64,000 bases of DNA from M3007 sp964621185 (GTDB lineage Bacteria > Bacteroidota > Bacteroidia > Chitinophagales > Saprospiraceae): assembly GCA_964621185.1 (NCBI GenBank), contig CAZULM010000001.1, forward strand, positions 124,001-188,000, given 5' to 3'. A program made the translations under genes and the position numbers. Below the pieces are notes generated by a model. The model was not told the origin of the DNA. It worked only from the letters and a program-made list of their open reading frames with translations, and did no database searches. Shown here one piece after another: positions 35,178 to 43,360 of this stretch (the stretch's first letter is position 1; every line of letters begins with the position of its first letter).

Positions 35178-35900
35178 ATGAACCTCTGCGTTGACATTGG
35201 CAATACCCGCGTGAAAATCGGCCTGTTTCGGGGCAAAAAACTGCTGGAACAAAGCATCTGGACGGCCTGGACCTTGCAGGAGCTCATTGATTTTGGCAAC
35301 CAGGCGGGTGTGAAAAACGTCTTGTTCTCCACCGTGGCCGAGCCCGACCCCGATATGCAGGAACAAATGAGCGCATACTTTCATACCCTTGAACTGAGTG
35401 CAAACACCCCGCTGCCCTTTGAGAACCGTTATGCCACCCCTGAAACCCTGGGGAAAGACCGGCTGGCAGCGGTTGCCGGTGCGCAAGCGTTGTTTCCCGG
35501 CGAACATTGCTTGGTGATCGACTTTGGTACCTGCATCAAATATGACCTGATAACGGCAGCAGGCCTGTACCTCGGTGGAAATATAGCCCCCGGAGCAAAA
35601 ATGCGCATCAAAGCCATGCACCATTTCACCGCCCGGCTGCCGGAAGTGCCCATGGAAATGCCGGAAGATTTTACCGGGAACAACACCACCAGCGCCCTGC
35701 AAAATGGCGCCTTGAGGGGAATGGCCCTTGAAATCGAAGGATTTGTCGGGCTTTTTGCGCAAAAACACCAACCTTTGCGGCTGCTGCTGACGGGCGGCGA
35801 CGCACACTTTTTTGAACCATACCTGAACATTTCAAATCACACGAACGTACCTGATCTTACACTACACGGCTTGAACAACATCTTGATGTACAACGCTTAA
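35178..35900 (+). CDS. coaX: Type III pantothenate kinase
   Basis: CoaX phosphorylates pantothenate, the first step of CoA synthesis. The 240-residue protein has the ASKHA phosphate loop DIGNTRVKIGLF (5-16), GKDRLAAVAGA (about 94-104), the second loop VIDFGTCIKYDLI and IAPGAKMRIKAMHHFTARLP, all typical of type III enzymes, which need a monovalent cation and resist feedback by CoA. Length is a little short of the 250-260 norm. A beta-barrel protein gene follows after 27 bp, a common Bacteroidota arrangement. Confidence 0.95.
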   Translation: MNLCVDIGNTRVKIGLFRGKKLLEQSIWTAWTLQELIDFGNQAGVKNVLFSTVAEPDPDMQEQMSAYFHTLELSANTPLPFENRYATPETLGKDRLAAVAGAQALFPGEHCLVIDFGTCIKYDLITAAGLYLGGNIAPGAKMRIKAMHHFTARLPEVPMEMPEDFTGNNTTSALQNGALRGMALEIEGFVGLFAQKHQPLRLLLTGGDAHFFEPYLNISNHTNVPDLTLHGLNNILMYNA

Positions 35901-35927
35901 CAATTTTTCAAGTCGAACATAACTACC

Positions 35928-37283
35928 ATGAGAATATCAGCACTTGTATTGCTCCTCTTTACCAGCATCGCCCTTTGGGCCCAACCCAAGATCAATTCCC
36001 CCTACTCCCGCTACGGCATCGGCGACCCGGTGCACCAGTTTTTTGCCAACCAGGCGGCCTGGGGCGGCCAAACCGCAGCCTTCCACGACCCATTCCACCT
36101 GAACCTGGAAAACCCTGCCTCTTTTGCTTTCCTGCGCGCTACGGCCCTGGAAACGGGCCTGAACACCAAATTCAGCCGTTACCAATCTGACAAAGCAAGT
36201 CAGGACATCTGGAGCGGCAACCTGGCCTACCTGGCCCTCGGATTCACCCTCAACAGCCCCATCAACGAGGTGCTCGACCGCGAAAAAAAAACCTGGAAAT
36301 ACGGTATGGGATTCGCCCTCACACCCAGCACACTGGTGGGTTACAATGTTCAGGTAAGGGATACACTCCCCGATCTGGGCTTCGTGCAGAACACCTTCAC
36401 CGGCAGCGGCGGCACCTACCGCCTCACCTGGAGCAATGCCGTTAAGCACAAGAACACCGCCTTAGGCGCCAACATCGGCTGGGTGTTCGGCAAGACGAAA
36501 TACGAGAACAACACCGTTTTTGCCGACGACCCGGGCGGCACCCTGGACACCTTTACCCAAATATTCTTCCAAAACAACTACCGCGACGACATTGCCATGA
36601 ACGGCCTCGTATGGAAACTGGGCTTTCAGCACGATTTCATCCTGGCCACCGCAGAAAACGACAAAGACGTGCCCACCAAATGGGTCACCCTCGGCTTCGA
36701 CGGCGAAGGGACCCACAAGATCAAGACCGTGACCGACAAGTTCCGCATACGCAGCCGGGGCCTGCTCTCCAACGGGCAATACTTAGACTCAGACACCCTC
36801 GACCAAAGCATTGGAGTACGGCAATCTATCACCCTGCCCGCTACCTTTGCCATCGGGTTTCAGTACGTGAAGGCGAACAAGCTGAAAATAGGCGCCCAAT
36901 TAGGCATGGAGTTCTGGAACAAGTACGTCAACGAAGTGCGCCCCGCGACCCTGCGCAATACATTCTCCTTGTCAGCGGGCATGGAGTACACCCCAGACTA
37001 CATTTCCTACAACAAATTTTTCAAGCGTGTGCGCTACCGCGTCGGCGGCTACTACCGCCAAGACCCGCGCACGGTGGGCGATCAGAATGTGGACGACCTG
37101 GGCCTCACATTCGGCTTCGGCTTCCCGCTCGTACTGCCCCGCCAACAAACTTCCTTCGTCAATGCCGCTTTCGAGCTGGGCAAAATCGGCGCCGGCACCC
37201 GGATAGAAGAATCGTACATCCGGATGACCGTCGGCTTTACCCTCAACGACAACACTTGGTTTTATAAGCGGCGGTTTGAATAA
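35928..37283 (+). CDS. Outer-membrane beta-barrel protein, probably FadL/OmpP1-like
   Basis: The 451-residue product has a signal peptide ending at LWAQ and opens with NSPYSRYGIGDPVHQFFANQAAWGGQTAAFHD, followed by LNLENPASFAFL. This opening is typical of Bacteroidota FadL/OmpP1-like barrels (the NPA motif). Alternating hydrophobic strands continue to the end. The substrate, if it is a transporter, is unknown. The gene follows coaX closely, a neighbourhood seen in other Bacteroidota, though no functional link to CoA synthesis is established. Confidence 0.75.
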   Translation: MRISALVLLLFTSIALWAQPKINSPYSRYGIGDPVHQFFANQAAWGGQTAAFHDPFHLNLENPASFAFLRATALETGLNTKFSRYQSDKASQDIWSGNLAYLALGFTLNSPINEVLDREKKTWKYGMGFALTPSTLVGYNVQVRDTLPDLGFVQNTFTGSGGTYRLTWSNAVKHKNTALGANIGWVFGKTKYENNTVFADDPGGTLDTFTQIFFQNNYRDDIAMNGLVWKLGFQHDFILATAENDKDVPTKWVTLGFDGEGTHKIKTVTDKFRIRSRGLLSNGQYLDSDTLDQSIGVRQSITLPATFAIGFQYVKANKLKIGAQLGMEFWNKYVNEVRPATLRNTFSLSAGMEYTPDYISYNKFFKRVRYRVGGYYRQDPRTVGDQNVDDLGLTFGFGFPLVLPRQQTSFVNAAFELGKIGAGTRIEESYIRMTVGFTLNDNTWFYKRRFE

Positions 37284-37289
37284 AAAAAT

Positions 37290-37429
37290 GGTTTCGGGTT
37301 TCGAGTTTCAGGTTTCAGGTTGGCTTCGCGCTTGGCTTCTTGAGGATGATAATTAGCGGGTTCAATTTTGGCCAATTCTATTGCCCAAAACCAAGCGCGA
37401 AGCCAACCTGAAACTTGAAACCCGAAACC
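37290..37429. repeat. GGTTTC-word inverted repeat with GGCTTCGCGCTTGG
   Basis: The left arm 37290-37335 and right arm 37391-37429 are complementary except that the left arm has one additional 7-bp GGTTTCA word and one substitution. The inner GGCTTCGCGCTTGG word also occurs in the era start region. Confidence 0.88.
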
Positions 37430-37436
37430 TAATATC

Positions 37437-38288
37437 ATGACAGATGCCGACTTGAAAAAAATCCGCCGCATGGGCAAGATGCTCAATGCCCTGGAGATGG
37501 TATCGCCGGCGCTGGCGGGAAAGCTGGCATTTGAGTTTTTTTGCACCCCGCGGCGGTTGCCGCTGCGTGAAAAAGACGCCGCTTTTTTGGCTAGTGCGGA
37601 ACGCGGGAGTTTGACGCTCCAGAAGCAGAAGATCAGCACCTATAGTTGGCGGTCGGAGCTTACTGATGCCAGGTCAGCTTTGCTGCTGCACGGCTGGGAG
37701 TCGAACAGCGGCCGCTGGCAGAAATACGTCAAAGGCCTGGTTGCCGAGGGGCTTACCGTGCACGCAATCGATGCCCCGGCCAGCGGAAACTCACAAGGCA
37801 AGCGCTTGAACGTGATTTTATACAGCAATGTCGTGAAGGAATTTATCGCCCAAAACGGCAGGCTGCACGCCATCATCGGCCATTCGCTCGGGGGAGCGGC
37901 TGCGGTGATGAGCACCACGCTGTTGGAAGCCCCAAAGCCGGAAAAAATGGTCTTGCTGGGGGTCTTTGCAGAATCCACGCGTGTGATCCGCGATTTCGGG
38001 CAGCTGCTGGGTGTGAACCAAGGGGTAATTGCCGCCATATTCAAGGAAATTGAAAAGCGCAGCGGCTCACCCATTGACGCCTACTCGGTGGCGCAAAAAA
38101 CAAAACAGCTCCAAAGTGTGAAAGGATTGGTCGTGCACGATGCCGACGATGCCGTAGCGCCTGTGGAGGAAGGCCGTATGGTGGCAGAAACCTGGGGCGC
38201 CAGTTTTTTGAAAACGGAGGGCTTCGGGCATCGCTTGCAGGAAAAATCCGTTGTGCGCGCCGTGATTGATTTCATCACCCAACCCTAA
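37437..38288 (+). CDS. Alpha/beta hydrolase
   Basis: The 283-residue protein has LLLHGWESNSGRW (oxyanion region, ~82-94), nucleophile elbow GHSLGGAAAV (Ser of GHSLGG near 144), an acid in VVHDADDAVAP and the final catalytic His in EGFGHRLQ. No signal peptide. This is the set of a serine hydrolase of the Hydrolase_4/esterase type; the substrate is unknown. It starts 8 bp past an inverted word repeat and converges on the LanB-like gene at 38368. Confidence 0.85.
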   Translation: MTDADLKKIRRMGKMLNALEMVSPALAGKLAFEFFCTPRRLPLREKDAAFLASAERGSLTLQKQKISTYSWRSELTDARSALLLHGWESNSGRWQKYVKGLVAEGLTVHAIDAPASGNSQGKRLNVILYSNVVKEFIAQNGRLHAIIGHSLGGAAAVMSTTLLEAPKPEKMVLLGVFAESTRVIRDFGQLLGVNQGVIAAIFKEIEKRSGSPIDAYSVAQKTKQLQSVKGLVVHDADDAVAPVEEGRMVAETWGASFLKTEGFGHRLQEKSVVRAVIDFITQP

Positions 38289-38338
38289 CAGACAACACGA
38301 CGGATTTACCATCCAAGCCAAAGCCACCACAAACGTCG

Positions 38339-38372
38339 ACAATTATCAAATTATCCCATTATCAAATTCACC
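38339..38372. repeat. ATTATCAAATTATCCC words
   Basis: CAATTATCAAATTATCCCATTATCAAATT-type sequence (34 bp) is the complement of the words at 16443-16480. It overlaps the stop codon of the leftward LanB-like gene, just as the array at 16521-16577 overlaps the stop codon of the leftward glycosyltransferase gene. Confidence 0.75.
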
Positions 38373-39165
38373 GAAGGGCTTTCGACAAGATGTAATTCAA
38401 ATACACCTCGTCCTGGTTGTTGATGCCCATGCGGTTGTTGGTCAGGTGCAGCAAGCTTGGCAGCGCTTTCTCCAGGTCGTCGCCCAAACCCTTGACAATT
38501 CTTTGGTTGCCGTGCAGCCAGCGCAGCCACTCAGGCTGTATGGCATCGTATTGTTCCTGGTCCAGGCTTGTCCAGATGGCATCGAGGGTTGCCGTCAAAT
38601 TGTCCTTTTGAGGGGCGAACAGTTTGTCAAAAGTAGCCATGACCTCGGTTTCCATGGCAGGATTCTCCGAAGGGAAAAACAAGGGCAGCCATTGGTTGAA
38701 CAGCTCGCCGAAATACCAGCGCAGGCGTTCGCGGCTGAATCCGGCGCTAAAAGCGGTGATGATGTGCAAGCGCAGGGAATCGAACATCGCATCGCCATAC
38801 GTGAACTGGTCTTTGGCGATCCGGTCCAATGCTACCCGTGTGGAAACATGGAAATGTTCCTCAGCCCAAGCTAAGGCCGCCTCGCCGCCAAACCTTGCCG
38901 CCTCCGGATCGTAAGGCACCGCTTGCCATTCGCCCCTGCCCTGGAACCAGTCCTCAAATGCCGGCCTCAGCGTTTCTTCAACCCAAGCATCTTCCCCCTT
39001 CATGCGGATGCGCATATGCGGCCCCTTGTCGTCGTGGTAGCGCACAAAAAAAGCGCGGGCGTCCTTTTGCGGCCAGATGTACTGCTCTAAGAATGGTTTC
39101 AGGGCGCGGGCAAGGAAAACGTCTTGTGTGTCGGCCGGGTACAGGTGGATGGAAAACCAGGTCAT
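38368..39165 (-). CDS. Thiopeptide-type bacteriocin biosynthesis (LanB C-terminal) domain protein
   Basis: The 265-residue product matches the stand-alone lantibiotic dehydratase C-terminal / thiopeptide-type family. It opens with TWFSIHLYPADTQDVFLARALKPFL, followed by the family hallmark AFFVRYHDDKGPHMRIRMK (residues ~38-56), and GDAMFDSLRLHIITAFS. In LanB enzymes this domain removes glutamate to form dehydroamino acids; in thiopeptide pathways split versions do elimination or [4+2] cyclisation. No LanB N-terminal partner, cyclodehydratase or obvious precursor peptide lies in the window. It is divergent from a methyltransferase gene 193 bp away, and a -7-like TTAATTTGC lies at 39194-39202 on minus. 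Confidence 0.8.
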   Translation of the reverse strand: MTWFSIHLYPADTQDVFLARALKPFLEQYIWPQKDARAFFVRYHDDKGPHMRIRMKGEDAWVEETLRPAFEDWFQGRGEWQAVPYDPEAARFGGEAALAWAEEHFHVSTRVALDRIAKDQFTYGDAMFDSLRLHIITAFSAGFSRERLRWYFGELFNQWLPLFFPSENPAMETEVMATFDKLFAPQKDNLTATLDAIWTSLDQEQYDAIQPEWLRWLHGNQRIVKGLGDDLEKALPSLLHLTNNRMGINNQDEVYLNYILSKALR

Positions 39166-39358
39166 TTGAAAAGTTGAATGGTGGACGATGGGCGCAAATT
39201 AAGGGGAAACAACGAATTGCTCGAATCGTTGCCAAAAGGCTTTGAAACAAAACAGCCCTTTTTGCGACCCGTTTTTGGCGCAAGCCCCAAGAAGCAGTAT
39301 TTTTGTCAAAATTGGAAATCCTTCCAAGCGACATCCGCAAAAGCAGGCATAACCATAT

Positions 39359-40975
39359 ATGAACAAAGCCGAAAACGCCAAGTTGCGCGCCGACCTGTTC
39401 CGCCACCTCGACGGCATCGTTACCGCACCGACCGCATATGCGTTGCACCAGAAAGGGATTTTGGACTTTTTGCTGCAAGAAAAATCAAGCTCGCTCCAAC
39501 AGCTCAGCGCCGCCTTCAAAGCCAACGAAGGCTATCTGAACGTGGCCTTGCGCGTGCTGGCATCGCAGGGCTGGCTGCAATACGACATTGTTGAAGGAAC
39601 CGACGTCCGCATCGGCGCCAACGAAAACAGCGCCACCGCGTTCGCCTTGGTGCCGCTGTACAAGGAATCAGTGGAACTGCTGCAATTGTCGGGCAAATAC
39701 CACCGCCGGAAATTTGAGGTGGAGCCATTTTTGATGCTGGAAAGCATCTTTGAAAACTACCGAAAGCACTACGGCATTGGGTTTTCCAGTGATACCCGTG
39801 CAAGGGACGTTCAGGAACAAGTGCTGAAGCATATCGAGGGCATCATTGTGGGGCCCACGGTGGTGGCCCTGGGCATGAACGGCATGTTCCACAAATATTT
39901 CATGGAAGCCTATTTCCGGCCCGAAGAGTTCCACGCCGAGGGTGAGAGCTTCGCCCGACTGCTCGACATATTCGTGCACCTGGGCTGGTTCGACAAGAAA
40001 AACGGCACCTACCGCTTTACAGAAAAAGGCCTGTTCTACGCCCGGCGGGCCAGCGCGTATGGCGTCACGGTATCTTATATCCCCATGTTCCGGAAAATGG
40101 ACGACCTGCTATTTGGGAACCCCGCCCTGTTTTGGGATATCCCGAAGGGCGCTCAAGAAACCCATGTTGACCGCGAGATGAACGTCTGGGGCAGCGGCGG
40201 CGCGCACGCGGCCTATTTCAAAGTGGTTGACGAGGTCATCATCGACCTGTTCAACCGGCCCATGGAAAAGCAGCCAAAGGGCATCGTGGACATGGGCTGC
40301 GGCAACGGGGCATTCCTCATTCACCTGTACGAAGTCATCGAACAGCGCACCCTGCGCGGGCAGATGCTCGACGAGCACCCCCTGTTCTTAGTCGGCGCCG
40401 ACTACAACGAGGCGGCCCTGAAAGTGACGCGGGGCAACATCATCAAAGCGGATATTTGGGCAAAGGTGATCTGGGGCGACATCGGGCGGCCCGACCTGCT
40501 TGCCCAAGACCTTTCCGAAAACTACGACATAGACTTGAAAGACCTGCTCAACGTGCGCACCTTCCTCGACCACAACCGCGTATGGAGCGAACCGCAACAC
40601 AAAACACCGGGGCGGCTGAGCGGATCCACCGGCGCGTTCGCCCACCGCGGCAAGCGCATCCCCAATGCCGATGTGGAAGACAACCTGCGGGAGCATTTTC
40701 AGAAATGGGCGCCTTTTGTGGCCAATTTCGGCCTGCTGGTGATCGAGCTGCACACCATTGCCCCGGCGCTTACCGCTAAAAACCTGGGCAGGACCGCCGC
40801 GACGGCTTATGATGCCACGCACGGTTTTTCCGACCAGTACATCGTAGAGATCGAGGTGTTCAACAAAGTGGCATCGGAGGCGGGACTGTTCCCCGCAGCA
40901 GCGTTTTTTACGCGGTTCCCGGATTCTGAGTTGGCGACGGTGAGTGTGAATTTGTTGCGGGATGGCAGCGACTAG
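39359..40975 (+). CDS. SAM methyltransferase with duplicated winged-helix region
   Basis: The 538-residue protein ends in a class I methyltransferase domain: motif I IVDMGCGNGAFLIHLYEV (about residues 303-320), then FLVGADYNEAALKV (motif II acidic residue). Ahead of it lie two related helical/winged-helix blocks, RHLDGIVTAPTAYALHQKGI near residue 15 and KHIEGIIVGPTVVALGMNGM near 156, as in O-methyltransferase dimerisation domains but present twice. The large C-terminal part (FLDHNRVWSEPQ, IELHTIAPA) is close to AprA-like enzymes of natural-product pathways, as far as I can judge. The substrate is unknown. It diverges from the LanB-like gene, which suggests a shared pathway. Confidence 0.78.
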   Translation: MNKAENAKLRADLFRHLDGIVTAPTAYALHQKGILDFLLQEKSSSLQQLSAAFKANEGYLNVALRVLASQGWLQYDIVEGTDVRIGANENSATAFALVPLYKESVELLQLSGKYHRRKFEVEPFLMLESIFENYRKHYGIGFSSDTRARDVQEQVLKHIEGIIVGPTVVALGMNGMFHKYFMEAYFRPEEFHAEGESFARLLDIFVHLGWFDKKNGTYRFTEKGLFYARRASAYGVTVSYIPMFRKMDDLLFGNPALFWDIPKGAQETHVDREMNVWGSGGAHAAYFKVVDEVIIDLFNRPMEKQPKGIVDMGCGNGAFLIHLYEVIEQRTLRGQMLDEHPLFLVGADYNEAALKVTRGNIIKADIWAKVIWGDIGRPDLLAQDLSENYDIDLKDLLNVRTFLDHNRVWSEPQHKTPGRLSGSTGAFAHRGKRIPNADVEDNLREHFQKWAPFVANFGLLVIELHTIAPALTAKNLGRTAATAYDATHGFSDQYIVEIEVFNKVASEAGLFPAAAFFTRFPDSELATVSVNLLRDGSD

Positions 40976-41039
40976 GCTTATGTTGACAAGAAATTTCTCT
41001 GCCATAATTGTCTCAACTATAGTATATTTGTAAAAAAAC

Positions 41040-41300
41040 ATGGGCACAGGCAATATTCAAGTATCCTTTCCGGAAGAATTAGGCTTTGCGCTAAAAATGC
41101 ATGAGGCAGAATTAGCGAACGAAATGCGCCGTATGGCAATAATAAAGCTTTACGAACTAGGTAAATTATCATCTGGGATGTCCGCGCAAGTGTTAGGCAT
41201 TTCGCGGGTGGCTTTTTTAGAATTATTGGGAACTTATCAAGTGTCAATATTGGGCAATCCTTCAAAGGTTCAACTTGAACAGGATTTGAGAAATGCCTAA
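41040..41300 (+). CDS. UPF0175 family protein (antitoxin-like)
   Basis: The 86-residue protein has the UPF0175 pattern: IQVSFPEELGFALKM at the N-terminus, then MRRMAIIKLYELGKLSSGMSAQVLGISRVAFLELLG, a helix-turn-helix-like block at residues 30-65. UPF0175 genes usually precede a DUF3368 PIN-domain gene as a presumed toxin-antitoxin pair. Here the ORF overlaps by 8 bp a 36-codon frame that looks like the C-terminal end of DUF3368. Confidence 0.85.
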   Translation: MGTGNIQVSFPEELGFALKMHEAELANEMRRMAIIKLYELGKLSSGMSAQVLGISRVAFLELLGTYQVSILGNPSKVQLEQDLRNA

Positions 41301-41403
41301 ATCGGAAGTTAAGCCACTTTTAGAAGAGCTTTTAGAAAAAGGAATTTGGATAAGCGATCGGCTAAAGCTTGAAGTTCTTGCCATGGCCAACGAAGCTGGA
41401 TAG
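41293..41403 (+). pseudogene. DUF3368 PIN-toxin remnant (C-terminal stump)
   Basis: An ATG at 41293, overlapping the UPF0175 stop, opens a 36-codon frame: MPKSEVKPLLEELLEKGIWI followed by SDRLKLEVLAMANEAG. It resembles the last third of DUF3368 proteins (a 'xLLDxLxxxGFxIS..L...VLxxAGE' ending). The PIN catalytic part with its acidic residues is missing, so this is probably what remains after an internal deletion. It could still be translated by coupling. I rely on memory of the family for the match. Confidence 0.6.
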
Positions 41404-41424
41404 AACTGGCAAGATTTGACCTAA

Positions 41425-43158
41425 CTACTTCCTCAACAACCGCCCCAACTCCTCCACCATCGCCGGCCGGCGCGGGTATTTCGCGATCAAGCGCTTCGCC
41501 AGTTTTTGAATGGCCTCTTTGCTGTCCTTGATGTCTTTCGCTATCTTTTTCATTTTTTCCGCCAGATTCTGGTATTCGCCGCGGTTGCTCGCCTTGTCTC
41601 CCATCTCTTCCAACATCGGCAAATAGAAAGCCAGCATTTCCGCAGGGTAGCGTGCAGAAAGGTGCGGATGGATGGTAGATAGCACGCTTTTTCCCGGATT
41701 TTCTGGCACAAGCCGTAGCAGCCTTTCCCATTGGCCTTCCAAAATATAAATTGGGGCGAGCTTGTTGAACAGGGCGTTTGGCAAATCGTCCCAGGCAAAT
41801 TTCCGTGGTTTTTCCGTTTCCGCTTTTATCACAGCCTGTATATGGCTTTCGATAAAACTTGGCCATTCGGAAGGTGGGTATGTAGCTTTCCAGGCGTTAT
41901 AATACTGCTCGTTTACCCCTCCCTGGTCAAAGGTGAATTTGCGGGCAAGCTGGCGCTCAGTTTCTATGTCTTTTTCTAAGCGGGCGATCTGTAGCAGCAA
42001 CTCTTCCCATTGGCGCACGGTGCCTGGGTGCTGTTTGTCATTTGCGACCTGGATGCCGCCTTTCACAAGCTGTTTTGCCCGCGTAAAATCTTTGCTGGCA
42101 ATAGCCTTATTTACAACTCCCCGCCGAACCTCTACAATTTCCATGTTTTCAGCGACCAGCGCTTCGGCTTCTTTCTCCCTGCCAATGCTTTGCAGGAAGC
42201 GGATTTTTGTTTTTTTGAAAAACTCTTGCCTGTAATTGGTGTACTTCCCCTGATGTGTTTTAATAAGCAAATCCAAAAAACGCAAGTAACGTTCGGGCGC
42301 AACGCGCGGGGCAATGCTTTCGGCCACATTAAGCAGGTCGTAGCCAAAATCTCCAAACTCGAACCATATCTTGTTTGCCAAGAGACTTTCGAAATGCCCG
42401 TACATGTTTTCCAGCAGCTCCGGGCTTACCGTTGGAGACGCGGCAATCGCTTCAAAAATAGCGATGCTACCGGCCATGTCCCCCCCAATATTGCCCGCTG
42501 AATCGTCGCAAGACTGAATGACCTCCATCAACTCCTGACACAGCACCCTCCCGATGGTAAATGCTTCGAGGAACCTTTTTTGCGCCACGGCTTTTTCGGC
42601 AGTAAGCAATACTGACTTAACATCCTTGGAAAACGCAAAGGTTTGGCGGTAATTCATAAAGCCCCGGTCGGAATGTTGCCGCACCATTTGCCGCACCAGC
42701 CCTTCGTACTTGGCCTTTACGTCTATGTTGGGGTCTTTTTCAGCAAAGTGCAACATGAACCGCTCCCCAAACTGGCGATCCTCTTTTTTGCATTGCCGCA
42801 CAAAATCGCGTAGTTCTTCCAAATCGACCACCAACAGCAAGTCATCAAAGCCCAATTTCCGGTCTTTCGCAGGCTTTAGCTTTTTGTCGAGCGCCAGTTG
42901 TTCCCGCATAGCGTACAAAACCGCCACGACGTGCTTGCAAACAGTGCCATCATAAGGGCAGTCGCAGGAAACAGAACTGATCCCTTTGCCGGACAGGACA
43001 ATTTCAACGTCATAATATTCCGTGCCGGAAACGACTGCTTGCCACTGGCCAGGGTCGGTTTCTTCAAGCTCCTCTACCGCGCCGTCTTTAAAATATTTGA
43101 GGCCGCGTTGGAGGATCACAGGGGCGGTTTTTGAGTCGAAGTTGGAGAGGGTGAGCAT
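41425..43158 (-). CDS. SWIM zinc-finger protein
   Basis: The 577-residue protein has an N-terminal SWIM finger, CDCPYDGTVCKHVVAVLYA (CxCx6CxH, about residues 64-82), in the usual context ISSVSCDCPYD. The rest is a long helical, TPR-like solenoid (AKRLIAKYPRRPAMVEELG at the C-terminus). SWIM domains bind DNA or protein; some occur next to SNF2 helicases, but none is here. A -7-like TATCTTTGG lies at 43263-43271 on minus. It diverges from the HNH-RNA ligase gene by 202 bp. Confidence 0.88.
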   Translation of the reverse strand: MLTLSNFDSKTAPVILQRGLKYFKDGAVEELEETDPGQWQAVVSGTEYYDVEIVLSGKGISSVSCDCPYDGTVCKHVVAVLYAMREQLALDKKLKPAKDRKLGFDDLLLVVDLEELRDFVRQCKKEDRQFGERFMLHFAEKDPNIDVKAKYEGLVRQMVRQHSDRGFMNYRQTFAFSKDVKSVLLTAEKAVAQKRFLEAFTIGRVLCQELMEVIQSCDDSAGNIGGDMAGSIAIFEAIAASPTVSPELLENMYGHFESLLANKIWFEFGDFGYDLLNVAESIAPRVAPERYLRFLDLLIKTHQGKYTNYRQEFFKKTKIRFLQSIGREKEAEALVAENMEIVEVRRGVVNKAIASKDFTRAKQLVKGGIQVANDKQHPGTVRQWEELLLQIARLEKDIETERQLARKFTFDQGGVNEQYYNAWKATYPPSEWPSFIESHIQAVIKAETEKPRKFAWDDLPNALFNKLAPIYILEGQWERLLRLVPENPGKSVLSTIHPHLSARYPAEMLAFYLPMLEEMGDKASNRGEYQNLAEKMKKIAKDIKDSKEAIQKLAKRLIAKYPRRPAMVEELGRLLRK

Positions 43159-43360
43159 GGGAGGCTGAAGGCAACAGATTTTCGTCGAGCAAGAATTTCA
43201 TTTGCTGTTTGAAGCCAGGCGAAGTGGTAAAAACCGATCCTGAATATTCGCAGCAGCAAATGCCAAAGATACAGCCATCGATCAAAATCCGCTACCGCCC
43301 CAACTCCAATTCCCATACCCAAAGGAACTTTCCTACCCATCCCCCTGGTTTATTACCCCC

